Below, one piece after another: positions 1 to 6,851 of a stretch of 64,000 nucleotides of DNA; the first letter of the stretch is position 1, and every line of letters begins with the position of its first letter. The notes beneath the pieces are model-generated. The model worked only from the letters and a program-made list of their open reading frames with translations, was not told the DNA's origin and searched no databases. The translations under genes were made by a program, and so were the position numbers. The DNA comes from Microbacterium hominis. Its GTDB lineage: Bacteria > Actinomycetota > Actinomycetes > Actinomycetales > Microbacteriaceae. The stretch is from contig NZ_CP054038.1 in the NCBI RefSeq assembly GCF_013282805.1, positions 2,852,001 through 2,916,000 on the forward strand. Reading direction: 5' to 3'.

Positions 1-90
1 CGCCTCGCCGATCCCCCGCGCCCCGCCGGTGACCAGGGCGACCCGGCCGGCGAGGTCGAGGCCGCCGCGCGCGGGCTCAGGCGCCGACAT
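1..90 (-). CDS. SDR family oxidoreductase, N-terminal fragment
   Basis: Only the first 30 codons lie in the window; the gene continues off the left edge. The start ATG is at 88-90. The fragment carries the glycine-rich NAD(P)-binding signature VTGGARGIG that opens the Rossmann fold of short-chain dehydrogenases. It overlaps the 3' end of the upstream quinone oxidoreductase-like gene by 14 bases, so it is the last visible gene of a four-gene minus-strand group (SDR, TetR, oxidoreductase, SDR). The substrate cannot be told from the fragment; two SDRs plus a zinc-free alcohol dehydrogenase-like enzyme would fit a fatty-acyl or ketone catabolic set, which is inference. Confidence 0.8.
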   Translation of the reverse strand, partial: MSAPEPARGGLDLAGRVALVTGGARGIGEA

Positions 91-1090
91 GCACCACCAC
101 GCGCCCGACCGTGCCGCCGTCGGCGAGCGCCGTGAGAGCGGCCGGTGCCTCCTCGAAGGTCACGGCGTGGTCGACGACCGGTGCGATGGTGCCCGTTTCG
201 GCCAGGCGCGCGAGCTCGGCGCGGGCCCGCTCGATGAGGTCGGGCCGAACGCGCGGATAGAGGCCCCAGTGCAGGCCCAGCACGGAGTAGTTCTTGACGA
301 GCACGTGTCCCGCCGGCAGCGTCTGGATGTCGCCCCCGGCGAAGCCGACGACGATGATGCGCCCCTCGAATGCGATGCATTTGGTGGATGCCTCGAACGC
401 GGCCCCGCCGACCGGGTCGAACACCACGTCGGCGCCGTGACCGCCCGTCGCCTCCTTGACGGCGGAGGCGATGTCGGTCTCGCCGCGCACGATCACGACC
501 TCGGCTCCGGCGTCGCGCACGACCTGTGCCTTCGACGCGGAGCCGACGACGCCGATCACGCGGGCGCCCGCAGCCGCCCCGAGCTGCACGGCCGCAAGGC
601 CCACGCCTCCCGCTGCGGCGTGCACCAGCATCCACTCCCCCGCCTCGAGCGCCGCGCGCCGATGCAGGCCGAACCACGCCGTCTGGTAGGCGACCGTGAG
701 GCCCGACGCGGCGGCGTCGTCGAGGGCGGCGGGGGCCTCCCACACGTCGGAGGCGAGGACGGCTGCGTACTCCGACAGCACGCCGATCTTCGATCCCACG
801 ACCCGGGTGCCGATCGCCGGGCCCGCGACGCCCTCGCCTAGGGCGACGACATCGCCGACGAACTCGATGCCGGGGACGAAGGGCAGTTCGGGCCGCACCT
901 GGTACTGGCCGCGGCACAGCAGCACGTCGGGGAAGTTCGCCGCGACGGCCCGCACGCGCACGAGCACCTCGCCGGGCGCCGACGACGGCACGGCGATCTC
1001 GTCGAGGCGGAGCGCGTCGGCGGGTTCGCCGAGCGCCGTCACGCGCCACGCGCGCATCGTCTCGGGCAGGGAGTCGCTGGTGGTCGTCAT
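77..1090 (-). CDS. NADPH:quinone oxidoreductase family protein (zinc-independent MDR)
   Basis: A 337-residue medium-chain dehydrogenase/reductase. An N-terminal GroES-like domain (RAVAANFPDVLLCRGQY) is followed by a Rossmann domain with the [13 protein letters not shown] dinucleotide-binding loop and the GADVVFDPVGG segment typical of the quinone oxidoreductase branch. No structural-zinc cysteine cluster is visible, consistent with the zinc-free subfamily. The reading frame stays open further upstream, but ATG at 1090 is chosen because it overlaps the TGA of the TetR gene in an ATGA arrangement, a typical translational coupling. It probably reduces a quinone or enone with NADPH; the true substrate is unknown. 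Context suggests control by the adjacent TetR regulator. Confidence 0.88.
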   Translation of the reverse strand: MTTTSDSLPETMRAWRVTALGEPADALRLDEIAVPSSAPGEVLVRVRAVAANFPDVLLCRGQYQVRPELPFVPGIEFVGDVVALGEGVAGPAIGTRVVGSKIGVLSEYAAVLASDVWEAPAALDDAAASGLTVAYQTAWFGLHRRAALEAGEWMLVHAAAGGVGLAAVQLGAAAGARVIGVVGSASKAQVVRDAGAEVVIVRGETDIASAVKEATGGHGADVVFDPVGGAAFEASTKCIAFEGRIIVVGFAGGDIQTLPAGHVLVKNYSVLGLHWGLYPRVRPDLIERARAELARLAETGTIAPVVDHAVTFEEAPAALTALADGGTVGRVVVHVGA

Positions 1091-1668
1091 GTGGGCTTCC
1101 GGAGGCTCGAAAGGAACAGGTCGGTGAGCTGGCGGGCGACGAGCGAGCGGTCTTCGGGCCCCTCGGGTGAGTACCAGTGCGAGAGGTAGTGCACGTCGCT
1201 GAAGAAGTGGGCCACGAGCATCGCGAGCGGGATGTCCTCGCGCCAGATGCCGTCGCGCTGCCCCGTCGCGATGAGCTCGGCGAACTCGTCGTGGTACTCG
1301 CGGCGTCGCCGGGTGACCTCCTGGCGGCGCGGCGCCGACAGCATGTGCATGCTGCGGAAGAACACCGTGCCCTCGGGCAGGAACTCGATGGAGGTCTCGA
1401 TCACGTCGATGCACACGGCGCGCAGCACGTCTTCGACGGCACCGCCGGCCGCCGTGATCTCGTCGAGGCGCGCCTTCTGCAGCGACAGCAGCTTGTCGTA
1501 GATGCCGAACAGCAGGTCGTCCTTGGACTCGAAGTAGTGGTACATCGCGCCCTTGGTGACGCCGGCGGCCTCGACGATCTGCTGCACGCTCGTGGTGGCG
1601 TAGCCCTGAGTGGCGAACAGCTCGACGGCCGCGCGCGTGACGTCGTCGGCGACGTGGGAATCCTTCAT
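1087..1668 (-). CDS. TetR/AcrR family transcriptional regulator
   Basis: A 193-residue regulator. The N-terminal helix-turn-helix reads TRAAVELFATQGYATTSVQQIVEAAGVTKGAMYHYF over residues ~9-45, a standard TetR DNA-binding domain, followed by an all-helical ligand domain. The segment GVTKGAMYHYFESKDDL is reminiscent of regulators of fatty-acid and acyl-CoA metabolism, but that is only suggestive. The gene lies between an SDR and the quinone oxidoreductase and is coupled to the latter by a 4-base ATGA overlap, so it is probably cotranscribed and autoregulated. No clear palindromic operator was found inside the 51-base gap to the upstream SDR; the operator may lie upstream of 2457. Confidence 0.88.
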   Translation of the reverse strand: MKDSHVADDVTRAAVELFATQGYATTSVQQIVEAAGVTKGAMYHYFESKDDLLFGIYDKLLSLQKARLDEITAAGGAVEDVLRAVCIDVIETSIEFLPEGTVFFRSMHMLSAPRRQEVTRRRREYHDEFAELIATGQRDGIWREDIPLAMLVAHFFSDVHYLSHWYSPEGPEDRSLVARQLTDLFLSSLRKPT

Positions 1669-1719
1669 GTGCTCAATCCTTCACCCGATCGCCCGTTCCT
1701 CCGTGCGGCTGCGCCCATG

Positions 1720-2457
1720 TCAGAGGAAGGGACGGATGCCGGCCCCGCCGTCGATCGGGAGGGTCTGGCCGGTGATCCAGGCGGCGTCGTCGGAGAGCAG
1801 GAACGCGACCGGGCCGGCGACGTCGTCGATCTCGCCGAGGCGCTGCAGCGGGTAGGCGGCCGACGCCTCGGCCTCGTGCCCCTCGTACAGCGCGCGGGCG
1901 AAGGCGGTCTTCACGACCGCGGGCGCGACGGCGTTGACGCGGATCGCGGGCGCCAGCTCGTAGGCGAGCTGCATCGTGAGGTTGATGAGGGCGGCCTTGG
2001 AGATGCCGTAGAAGCCGATGCCCGGGCTCGCCCCGAGGCCCGCGACCGAGGCGAGGTTGACCACCGACCGCGTGAGGCCGGCGGCGACGGCATCCCGGGT
2101 CCATTCGAGGGCGGCGATCACGTTGACGTCGATGATCTTGCGCGCCGCCGCCGTGTCGACCTCGGCGAGCGGGCCGTAGACGGGGTTGATCCCGGTGTTG
2201 TTGACCAGGTGGTCGAGCCGGCCGTGCTCGTCGCGCACGTGGGCGAGCACGGCGGCGCGGTGCTCGGGGTCGGCGGCGTTGCCGGCGATCGCGGTGACCT
2301 GGGCTCCGAGCTCCGCGACGGCCTCGTCGAGCGCCGGCTGCCGGCGACCGGTGATGACCACCCGGCCTCCCTCGGCGACGATCCGCCGCGCGATCGCGAA
2401 CCCGATCCCCCGGCTCGCGCCGGTGACGATCGTGACCGTTCCGTCGAATCTGTGCAT
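1720..2457 (-). CDS. SDR family oxidoreductase (FabG-like)
   Basis: A 245-residue classical short-chain dehydrogenase. The cofactor loop TGASRGIG is at residues ~10-17, the NNTGI motif follows mid-protein, and the catalytic Ser...Tyr-x-x-x-Lys set is in VNLASVAG...FYGISK. Length is typical of the family. The open frame extends 12 codons upstream, but ATG at 2457 has a strong AGGAGG ribosome-binding site seven bases ahead, so that start was chosen. It is the first gene of the minus-strand group that continues with TetR, the quinone oxidoreductase-like gene and another SDR. NAD(P)-dependent interconversion of an alcohol and ketone is expected; the substrate is not identifiable. Confidence 0.9.
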   Translation of the reverse strand: MHRFDGTVTIVTGASRGIGFAIARRIVAEGGRVVITGRRQPALDEAVAELGAQVTAIAGNAADPEHRAAVLAHVRDEHGRLDHLVNNTGINPVYGPLAEVDTAAARKIIDVNVIAALEWTRDAVAAGLTRSVVNLASVAGLGASPGIGFYGISKAALINLTMQLAYELAPAIRVNAVAPAVVKTAFARALYEGHEAEASAAYPLQRLGEIDDVAGPVAFLLSDDAAWITGQTLPIDGGAGIRPFL

Positions 2458-2591
2458 CGCGCCTCCTTGCGCATACCGTCCAGTCGGTTTCACGCTATCA
2501 CGGATCGCGCGACCGTGATCGACCCGCCGCGCGCGTATCAGGCGGCATCCGTTGCGCTCTGAGTGTGCAAGGCCGAGCGAAAGGAGCCGAA

Positions 2592-2798
2592 ATGTACGCC
2601 ACCATCCACGCAGCAGAGATCATGTACCGCCACGAGGCGGACGCCCTCGCTCGCGACCTGGAGCACCTGCAGCACCAGCGCGAGCGCCACGACGTCGGTG
2701 GACGACCCACCGGATTCGCCGTGGTGACCGAGGGGTTCTGGTCGCTGCTGCAGCACCTGGCCCGCACCGCCGCGGGCGTCCCCGCCTCCGCGCACTGA
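2592..2798 (+). CDS. Small hypothetical protein
   Basis: A 68-residue protein that I do not recognise. ATG at 2592 is preceded by a good AAAGGAG site, which argues that it is real despite its size and separates it from an in-frame GTG at 2565. The sequence is helical and rich in His, Arg and Glu early (HEADALARDLEHLQHQRERHD) with a Trp/Phe cluster (EGFWSLLQHL) later. There is no signal peptide or membrane segment. It is divergent from the SDR operon and lies 48 bases before the DNA ligase gene, so it may share its transcript. Function unknown. Confidence 0.6.
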   Translation: MYATIHAAEIMYRHEADALARDLEHLQHQRERHDVGGRPTGFAVVTEGFWSLLQHLARTAAGVPASAH

Positions 2799-2846
2799 CG
2801 CGCGACCCCTTGCGCCGGTGTCGGCGCGGGACGGCATGATGAACCC

Positions 2847-3892
2847 ATGCCGTATGAGATCCCCGCGCCGATGCTGGCCAAGGCCGTGCCCGAGGTCCCG
2901 CCCTTCGACAAGGTCGCGGGCGGCCTCAGCTACGAACCCAAGTGGGACGGCTTCCGCGCCCTCGTGTCGTGGGACGGGGATGCCGTCGAGATCGGCTCCC
3001 GCGGCGCCAAGCCCCTCACCCGCTACTTCCCCGAGCTGGTCGACGCGTTCGCGCGCCTGCTGCCGGAGCCCTGCCTCCTCGACGGCGAGATCGTCGTGCC
3101 CACCGGCGAGCCCGGCGCCCAGCGACTGGACTGGGAGGCGCTGAGCCAGCGCATCCACCCGGCGGCCTCGCGCGTGACGATGCTGTCCGAGAAGACCCCG
3201 GCCATGTTCATCGCGTTCGACCTGCTCGCCCGCGGCGAGCGCGATCTGCAGTCCGAGCCGTTCGAGGTGCGCAGGTCCCAGCTCGTCGACCTGCTGGGCG
3301 GGGTGCCGCATCCGGTTCATGTGACCCGAACCACCGACGACGCCGACCTCGCACGGCGTTGGCTCGCCGAGTTCGAAGGAGCCGGCCTCGACGGGGTGGT
3401 CGCCAAGCCGCTCGCCCAGCCGTACGCGCCGAACAAGCGCGCGATGTTCAAGATCAAGCACGCGCGCACCGCCGACGTGGTGGCGCTGGGTTACCGCATC
3501 CACCGCTCCGGGCAGGGGTGGGTTCGCTTCTGGTCGGGCTCTACGGCGACGACGGCACGCTCTACCCCGTGGGCGGCGTCGCCGCCTGGAGCGACAAGCG
3601 CCGCCTCGAGCTCATCGAGGAGCTCGACCCGCTCGTGATCCGCGACGACGACGGCGCGGCGGTCACCGGCGAGGGCGAGAAGTCCCGCTTCTCGTCGGGG
3701 CGGGCGGACTCGTCGTTCGTGAAGCTACGCCCCGAGCGCGTGCTCGAGGTGCGGTACGACCAGCTCGAGGGGTGGCGCTTCCGCCACACCGTGCAGTTCG
3801 AGCGGTGGCGGCCCGACCGCGATCCGACCTCGTGCACGTACGAGCAGCTCGAGACCGTGGGCGCCTACGACCTGGGCGACGTGCTGGAGTGA
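2847..3892 (+). pseudogene. ATP-dependent DNA ligase (LigD ligase-domain type), frameshifted
   Basis: Two overlapping reading frames together encode a ligase of about 348 residues. The first frame (from ATG 2847) carries the adenylation domain: motif I EPKWDGFRAL with the nucleophilic Lys at ~32, a FIAFDLLA segment, motif IV GVVAKPL and motif V FKIKHAR. It then loses homology. The OB-fold half (VGSLLVGLYGDDG...) continues in the +2-shifted frame to the TGA at 3890-3892. Adding one G to the run at 3515-3518 restores a continuous family-like sequence (HRSGQGVGSLLVGLY). Either the copy is truly broken or the run was under-called in sequencing. Without repair the product is 263 residues and lacks a normal OB-fold. 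It would seal nicks in NHEJ-like repair together with the nearby polymerase-domain gene. Confidence 0.85.
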
Positions 3893-3911
3893 ACACCGGG
3901 TGGGTGCCGCG

Positions 3912-4391
3912 TCACGATCGCGCACTGACCTCCGGGGGCCCGAACTCCAGGACGGGGATGCGGGGATCGGGCTCCCCGGCCAGTTCCGCCATCGCGGCGC
4001 TGAGCTGCTCCCACGCCTGCGGGTGGGCGAGCGCGTAGCGGGCGAGCACCGCGCGTCCCTCCTCCTCGGAGAGGAACCGCACCGACGCCGGCACCCGCCG
4101 CGCCCGTCCGGTGCTGAGGAAGGCGACGCCATTGGCCCGCAGGTTGCGGTACCACTGCGATGTCTCGCCGAATCCGCTCGCAACCCGGATCGCGTTGCCC
4201 TCCCGTTCGACCACCTCCACCACCACGAACCTCGGCTCCCCCGACACGCGGCCACGGTGCTCGATCATCACCATGCGCGGGCCGAGCAGCCACCCGAGCC
4301 CCGCCCGGTAGAGCGGGATCGGCGCGCGCACGATCCACCGGGTGCGCAGCAGATCGGCCGCCCACTGCGCGGCTGTGCGACGCTCAGGCAT
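3912..4391 (-). CDS. Deazaflavin-dependent (DDN-like) nitroreductase family protein
   Basis: A 159-residue split-barrel protein of the F420-binding nitroreductase/quinone reductase-like family. Diagnostic features are HRGRVSGEPRFVVVEVVEREG (beta strands), the SQWYRNLRANG segment and the basic VASGFG loop. These proteins bind deazaflavin or flavin cofactors at the membrane surface; activity here is inferred from family only. Its ATG overlaps the stop of the polymerase-domain gene by 8 bases, so the two are cotranscribed. That pairing with a repair gene looks incidental. A second family member lies at 32516-32962. Confidence 0.8.
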   Translation of the reverse strand: MPERRTAAQWAADLLRTRWIVRAPIPLYRAGLGWLLGPRMVMIEHRGRVSGEPRFVVVEVVEREGNAIRVASGFGETSQWYRNLRANGVAFLSTGRARRVPASVRFLSEEEGRAVLARYALAHPQAWEQLSAAMAELAGEPDPRIPVLEFGPPEVSARS

Positions 4392-5427
4392 CGGCGTCCT
4401 TCGGCCAGTTCTCCGGATTCTTGCGGCTGGGCTGCACCCGGGGCGGCTCGCCGGGCATCTTGGGGAAGTCGGGCGGGAAGTTCAGCTCCCCGAGCCCGTC
4501 GTCGAGGTCGCGCTGCCACCACTCCAGCAGCGTGTCGATGCGCCCGGGCTTCGCGAGCAGGTCGGCCCACGGGTCGCCGGTGTCGGCCAGCCGCTGCGGA
4601 ACGGTGCGGATCGTGAAGGCGCCGGGATCGGCATCCACCAGCTCGTCCCAGGTCAGCGGGGTCGAGACCGTCGCCCCGGGCAGCGCGCGGGGGCTGTAGG
4701 CGCCGGCCATCGTGCGGTCGCGGTTGGCTTGGTTGAAGTCGATGAAGATGCGCTGCCCGCGCTCCTCCTTCCACCAGCTCATCGTGACCTTGTCGGGCAT
4801 GCGACGCTCGAGCTCGCGGCCGGCCGCGATCACGGCGTGCCGCACGTCGAGGAACTCGTGCGCCGGCTCGATGGGACAGAAGACGTGGATGCCGCGGTTG
4901 CCGCTCGTCTTCGCGAAGGCCTCGAGCCCGGCCTCGGCCAGCACCTCGCGCAGCGCGGGCGCGACGGCGGCCGCATCGGCGAAATCGGTGCCCGGCTGCG
5001 GGTCGAGGTCGATGCGCAGCTCGACCGGGTTGTCGGTGTTCGAGGTCAGCGACGCCCAGGGGTGGAAGACGACGGTGTTCATCTGCGCGGCCCACACCGC
5101 GGCGGCCGGCTCGGTGAGCACCAGCTGCGGATGCCGCCGCCCGCTGTTGTATGTGACCGTGACCGTCTCGATGAACCCGGGAGCGCCCTTCGGCGGGTTC
5201 TTGGAGTAGAACCGCTCGCCGTCGACGCCCTCGGGGAAGCGCTCGAGCGACACCGGCCGATCCCCGTTGGCGGCCCGGAACGGCCCGCTCACCGCGATGA
5301 GGTACTCCGCGAGCTCGTGCTTGGTGATGCCGAGTTCGGGCCACAGCACCCGGTTCGGGCTCGACAGCCCGACCTCGCGATCTCCGTCGGGCCCGGGCAC
5401 GGTGAGGGTGATGCGCTCTGACGCCAT
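4384..5427 (-). CDS. LigD-type polymerase/primase domain protein (NHEJ PolDom)
   Basis: A 347-residue stand-alone archaeo-eukaryotic primase-like domain as found at one end of bacterial LigD. Visible signatures are the N-terminal SSPNRVLWPELGITKHELAEY, the metal-binding acidic pair in LRIDLDPQPG, the SGNRGIHVFCPI motif and WWKEERGQRIFIDFNQ. The protein has no ligase or nuclease domain, so repair functions are split among separate genes; the broken ligase at 2847-3892 lies just downstream in convergent orientation. Start ATG at 5427 gives the usual N-terminus of the family; the longer open frame upstream is unlikely. It would add or copy nucleotides during end joining. No Ku gene occurs in this window. 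Confidence 0.9.
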   Translation of the reverse strand: MASERITLTVPGPDGDREVGLSSPNRVLWPELGITKHELAEYLIAVSGPFRAANGDRPVSLERFPEGVDGERFYSKNPPKGAPGFIETVTVTYNSGRRHPQLVLTEPAAAVWAAQMNTVVFHPWASLTSNTDNPVELRIDLDPQPGTDFADAAAVAPALREVLAEAGLEAFAKTSGNRGIHVFCPIEPAHEFLDVRHAVIAAGRELERRMPDKVTMSWWKEERGQRIFIDFNQANRDRTMAGAYSPRALPGATVSTPLTWDELVDADPGAFTIRTVPQRLADTGDPWADLLAKPGRIDTLLEWWQRDLDDGLGELNFPPDFPKMPGEPPRVQPSRKNPENWPKDADA

Positions 5428-5490
5428 GCCCTCGACCGTAGTGCCGCCGCCCGACATCCGGCACCCCGCGGCCGCCCGGGTCGGCGAACC

Positions 5491-5577
5491 GTGCCGAACT
5501 CCGGAATGTCCGCGCCTGATCCCCGGGATTCGGCCGGGTGGATGCCGCGATGGGACGATTCTTCCGGATTTTCGCAC
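5491..5577. repeat. Intergenic inverted-repeat element, family B (degenerate copy)
   Basis: Left arm GTGCCGAACTCCGGAA (5491-5506) pairs at 13 of 16 positions with the right arm TTCCGGATTTTCGCAC (5562-5577). Overall size and the GAACTCCGGAA core match the better-preserved copies at 30989 and 32993. It lies 48 bases past the stop of the SseB-like gene. Confidence 0.55.
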
Positions 5578-5624
5578 GAGTGGGAGCGCGGTCGGCAACG
5601 TCCGACGCCGGAGGCCGGCCGGGC

Positions 5625-6779
5625 CTATTCGGCCAGGAACGGCTCCAGCTGAGCGCGGGTGAGGCGCATCCAGGGACCGCGCGGATCGAGCACGACGCCG
5701 CTGAGTCCCTCGTCCTTGCGCAGGGCGGCGCGCAGCCTGTCGGCCTGGATGGGCGCGGGCTGGTCGCCGCGGCCACCGGCCACCACCTCGAGCGGGTGGG
5801 TGTAGAGCTCCAGGTAGCGCGATCCGTCGTCGGAGCGCCCCTCGGCGATGCCGAGCGGGCCGCCCTCCTCGGCGCGGTTGACGGCCACCCACAGGGGCGC
5901 GTCGGCGAGGGCGGTCACCAGGTCGGCCTCGCTCTGCGGCGAGCGGGGGTTCGCCAGCAGCGTCTTCAGCGTGAGCTTCTCGTCGATCGTCTCGAGCATC
6001 TTCTCGAGCATCGGCCGCGGCAGCACCGCGCGCGCGGGCGCCGAGGCGTGATCGAGGATGAGCCCCTCGTACGGACCCGACAGCACGTGCCGCAGCACGA
6101 CGAGAACGGGCTGGCCCATGGCCGAGGTGTGCGTGTCGCTGTCGGCCTGCACGCTCGCCTGCAGCGCGGCACCGCTCGAGTACGCGAGCGCGTACTTCTT
6201 CTCGCCCACGGTCGCCATCGCCAGCGGCAGCTCCTTGCCCTCGGCGATGAGCGCACGGGCGTCGCCCTTCACGCGCAGGAACAGATGACCCTGCAGCAGC
6301 TGCCGCGCCACGTTGAGCAGCTGCAGCGGCTCGGGGTTCTCCGGCAGCGCCGCCAGTGCGTTGCGCACGAGCACGTTGTCGCGAAGGCCGGGCACCGGTC
6401 CGGTCGGCGGCGCGGGGGTGCGGGTGATCGAGGGTCCCCCCTCCGACGCCGGCCGCGGGGTGGGCTTTCCGAAGGTGGTCACCGAGATGCCGACGTGAGG
6501 AATTGACTCGGATGCCGCGTCCGCAGCCTCCGGGAGCACGCCGGCGTCGAGCTCGGCCGCCGCATCGGCCTCGGCGGGCTCGGCATCCGCTGCCACGGCC
6601 TCCGTCGGGCCATCGCCCGCGGCGTCGTCGCCCGCGGCGTCGTCGCCCGGCGCGGCGGCGGTCAGGTCGGCGGCCGCCGGCTCCTCGGCGGCGGCGCCAT
6701 CGACCGCGGCGTCGGGCTCGGTGCTCGGCGCTTCCGCAGTCTCATCGTGCGCGCGCTTGCCTCTGGAGAAGATCGACAT
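5625..6779 (-). CDS. SseB family protein with acidic N-terminal tail
   Basis: A 384-residue protein. Residues 1-90 are an Ala/Asp/Glu/Pro-rich, probably disordered tail with short repeats (GDDAAGDDAAGD). The remainder is an SseB-type domain (NALAALPENPEPLQLLNVARQLLQGHLFLRVKGDARAL...) with a C-terminal SseB-like beta unit (DEGLSGVVLDPRGPWMRL). SseB-like proteins are widespread in actinobacteria but their role is poorly defined, so no function is assigned. ATG at 6779 directly follows an in-frame GTG at 6782; either could start. No signal peptide or membrane segment is evident. The gene is downstream of pcrA with only 72 bases between them and may be cotranscribed. Confidence 0.78.
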   Translation of the reverse strand: MSIFSRGKRAHDETAEAPSTEPDAAVDGAAAEEPAAADLTAAAPGDDAAGDDAAGDGPTEAVAADAEPAEADAAAELDAGVLPEAADAASESIPHVGISVTTFGKPTPRPASEGGPSITRTPAPPTGPVPGLRDNVLVRNALAALPENPEPLQLLNVARQLLQGHLFLRVKGDARALIAEGKELPLAMATVGEKKYALAYSSGAALQASVQADSDTHTSAMGQPVLVVLRHVLSGPYEGLILDHASAPARAVLPRPMLEKMLETIDEKLTLKTLLANPRSPQSEADLVTALADAPLWVAVNRAEEGGPLGIAEGRSDDGSRYLELYTHPLEVVAGGRGDQPAPIQADRLRAALRKDEGLSGVVLDPRGPWMRLTRAQLEPFLAE

Positions 6780-6851
6780 CACTCGAGCCTAACCCGGCGC
6801 GCCCCCGTTCACAGGGTCGACCTCCCGCGTTCGGCTCGCCGCCGGCAGGCG

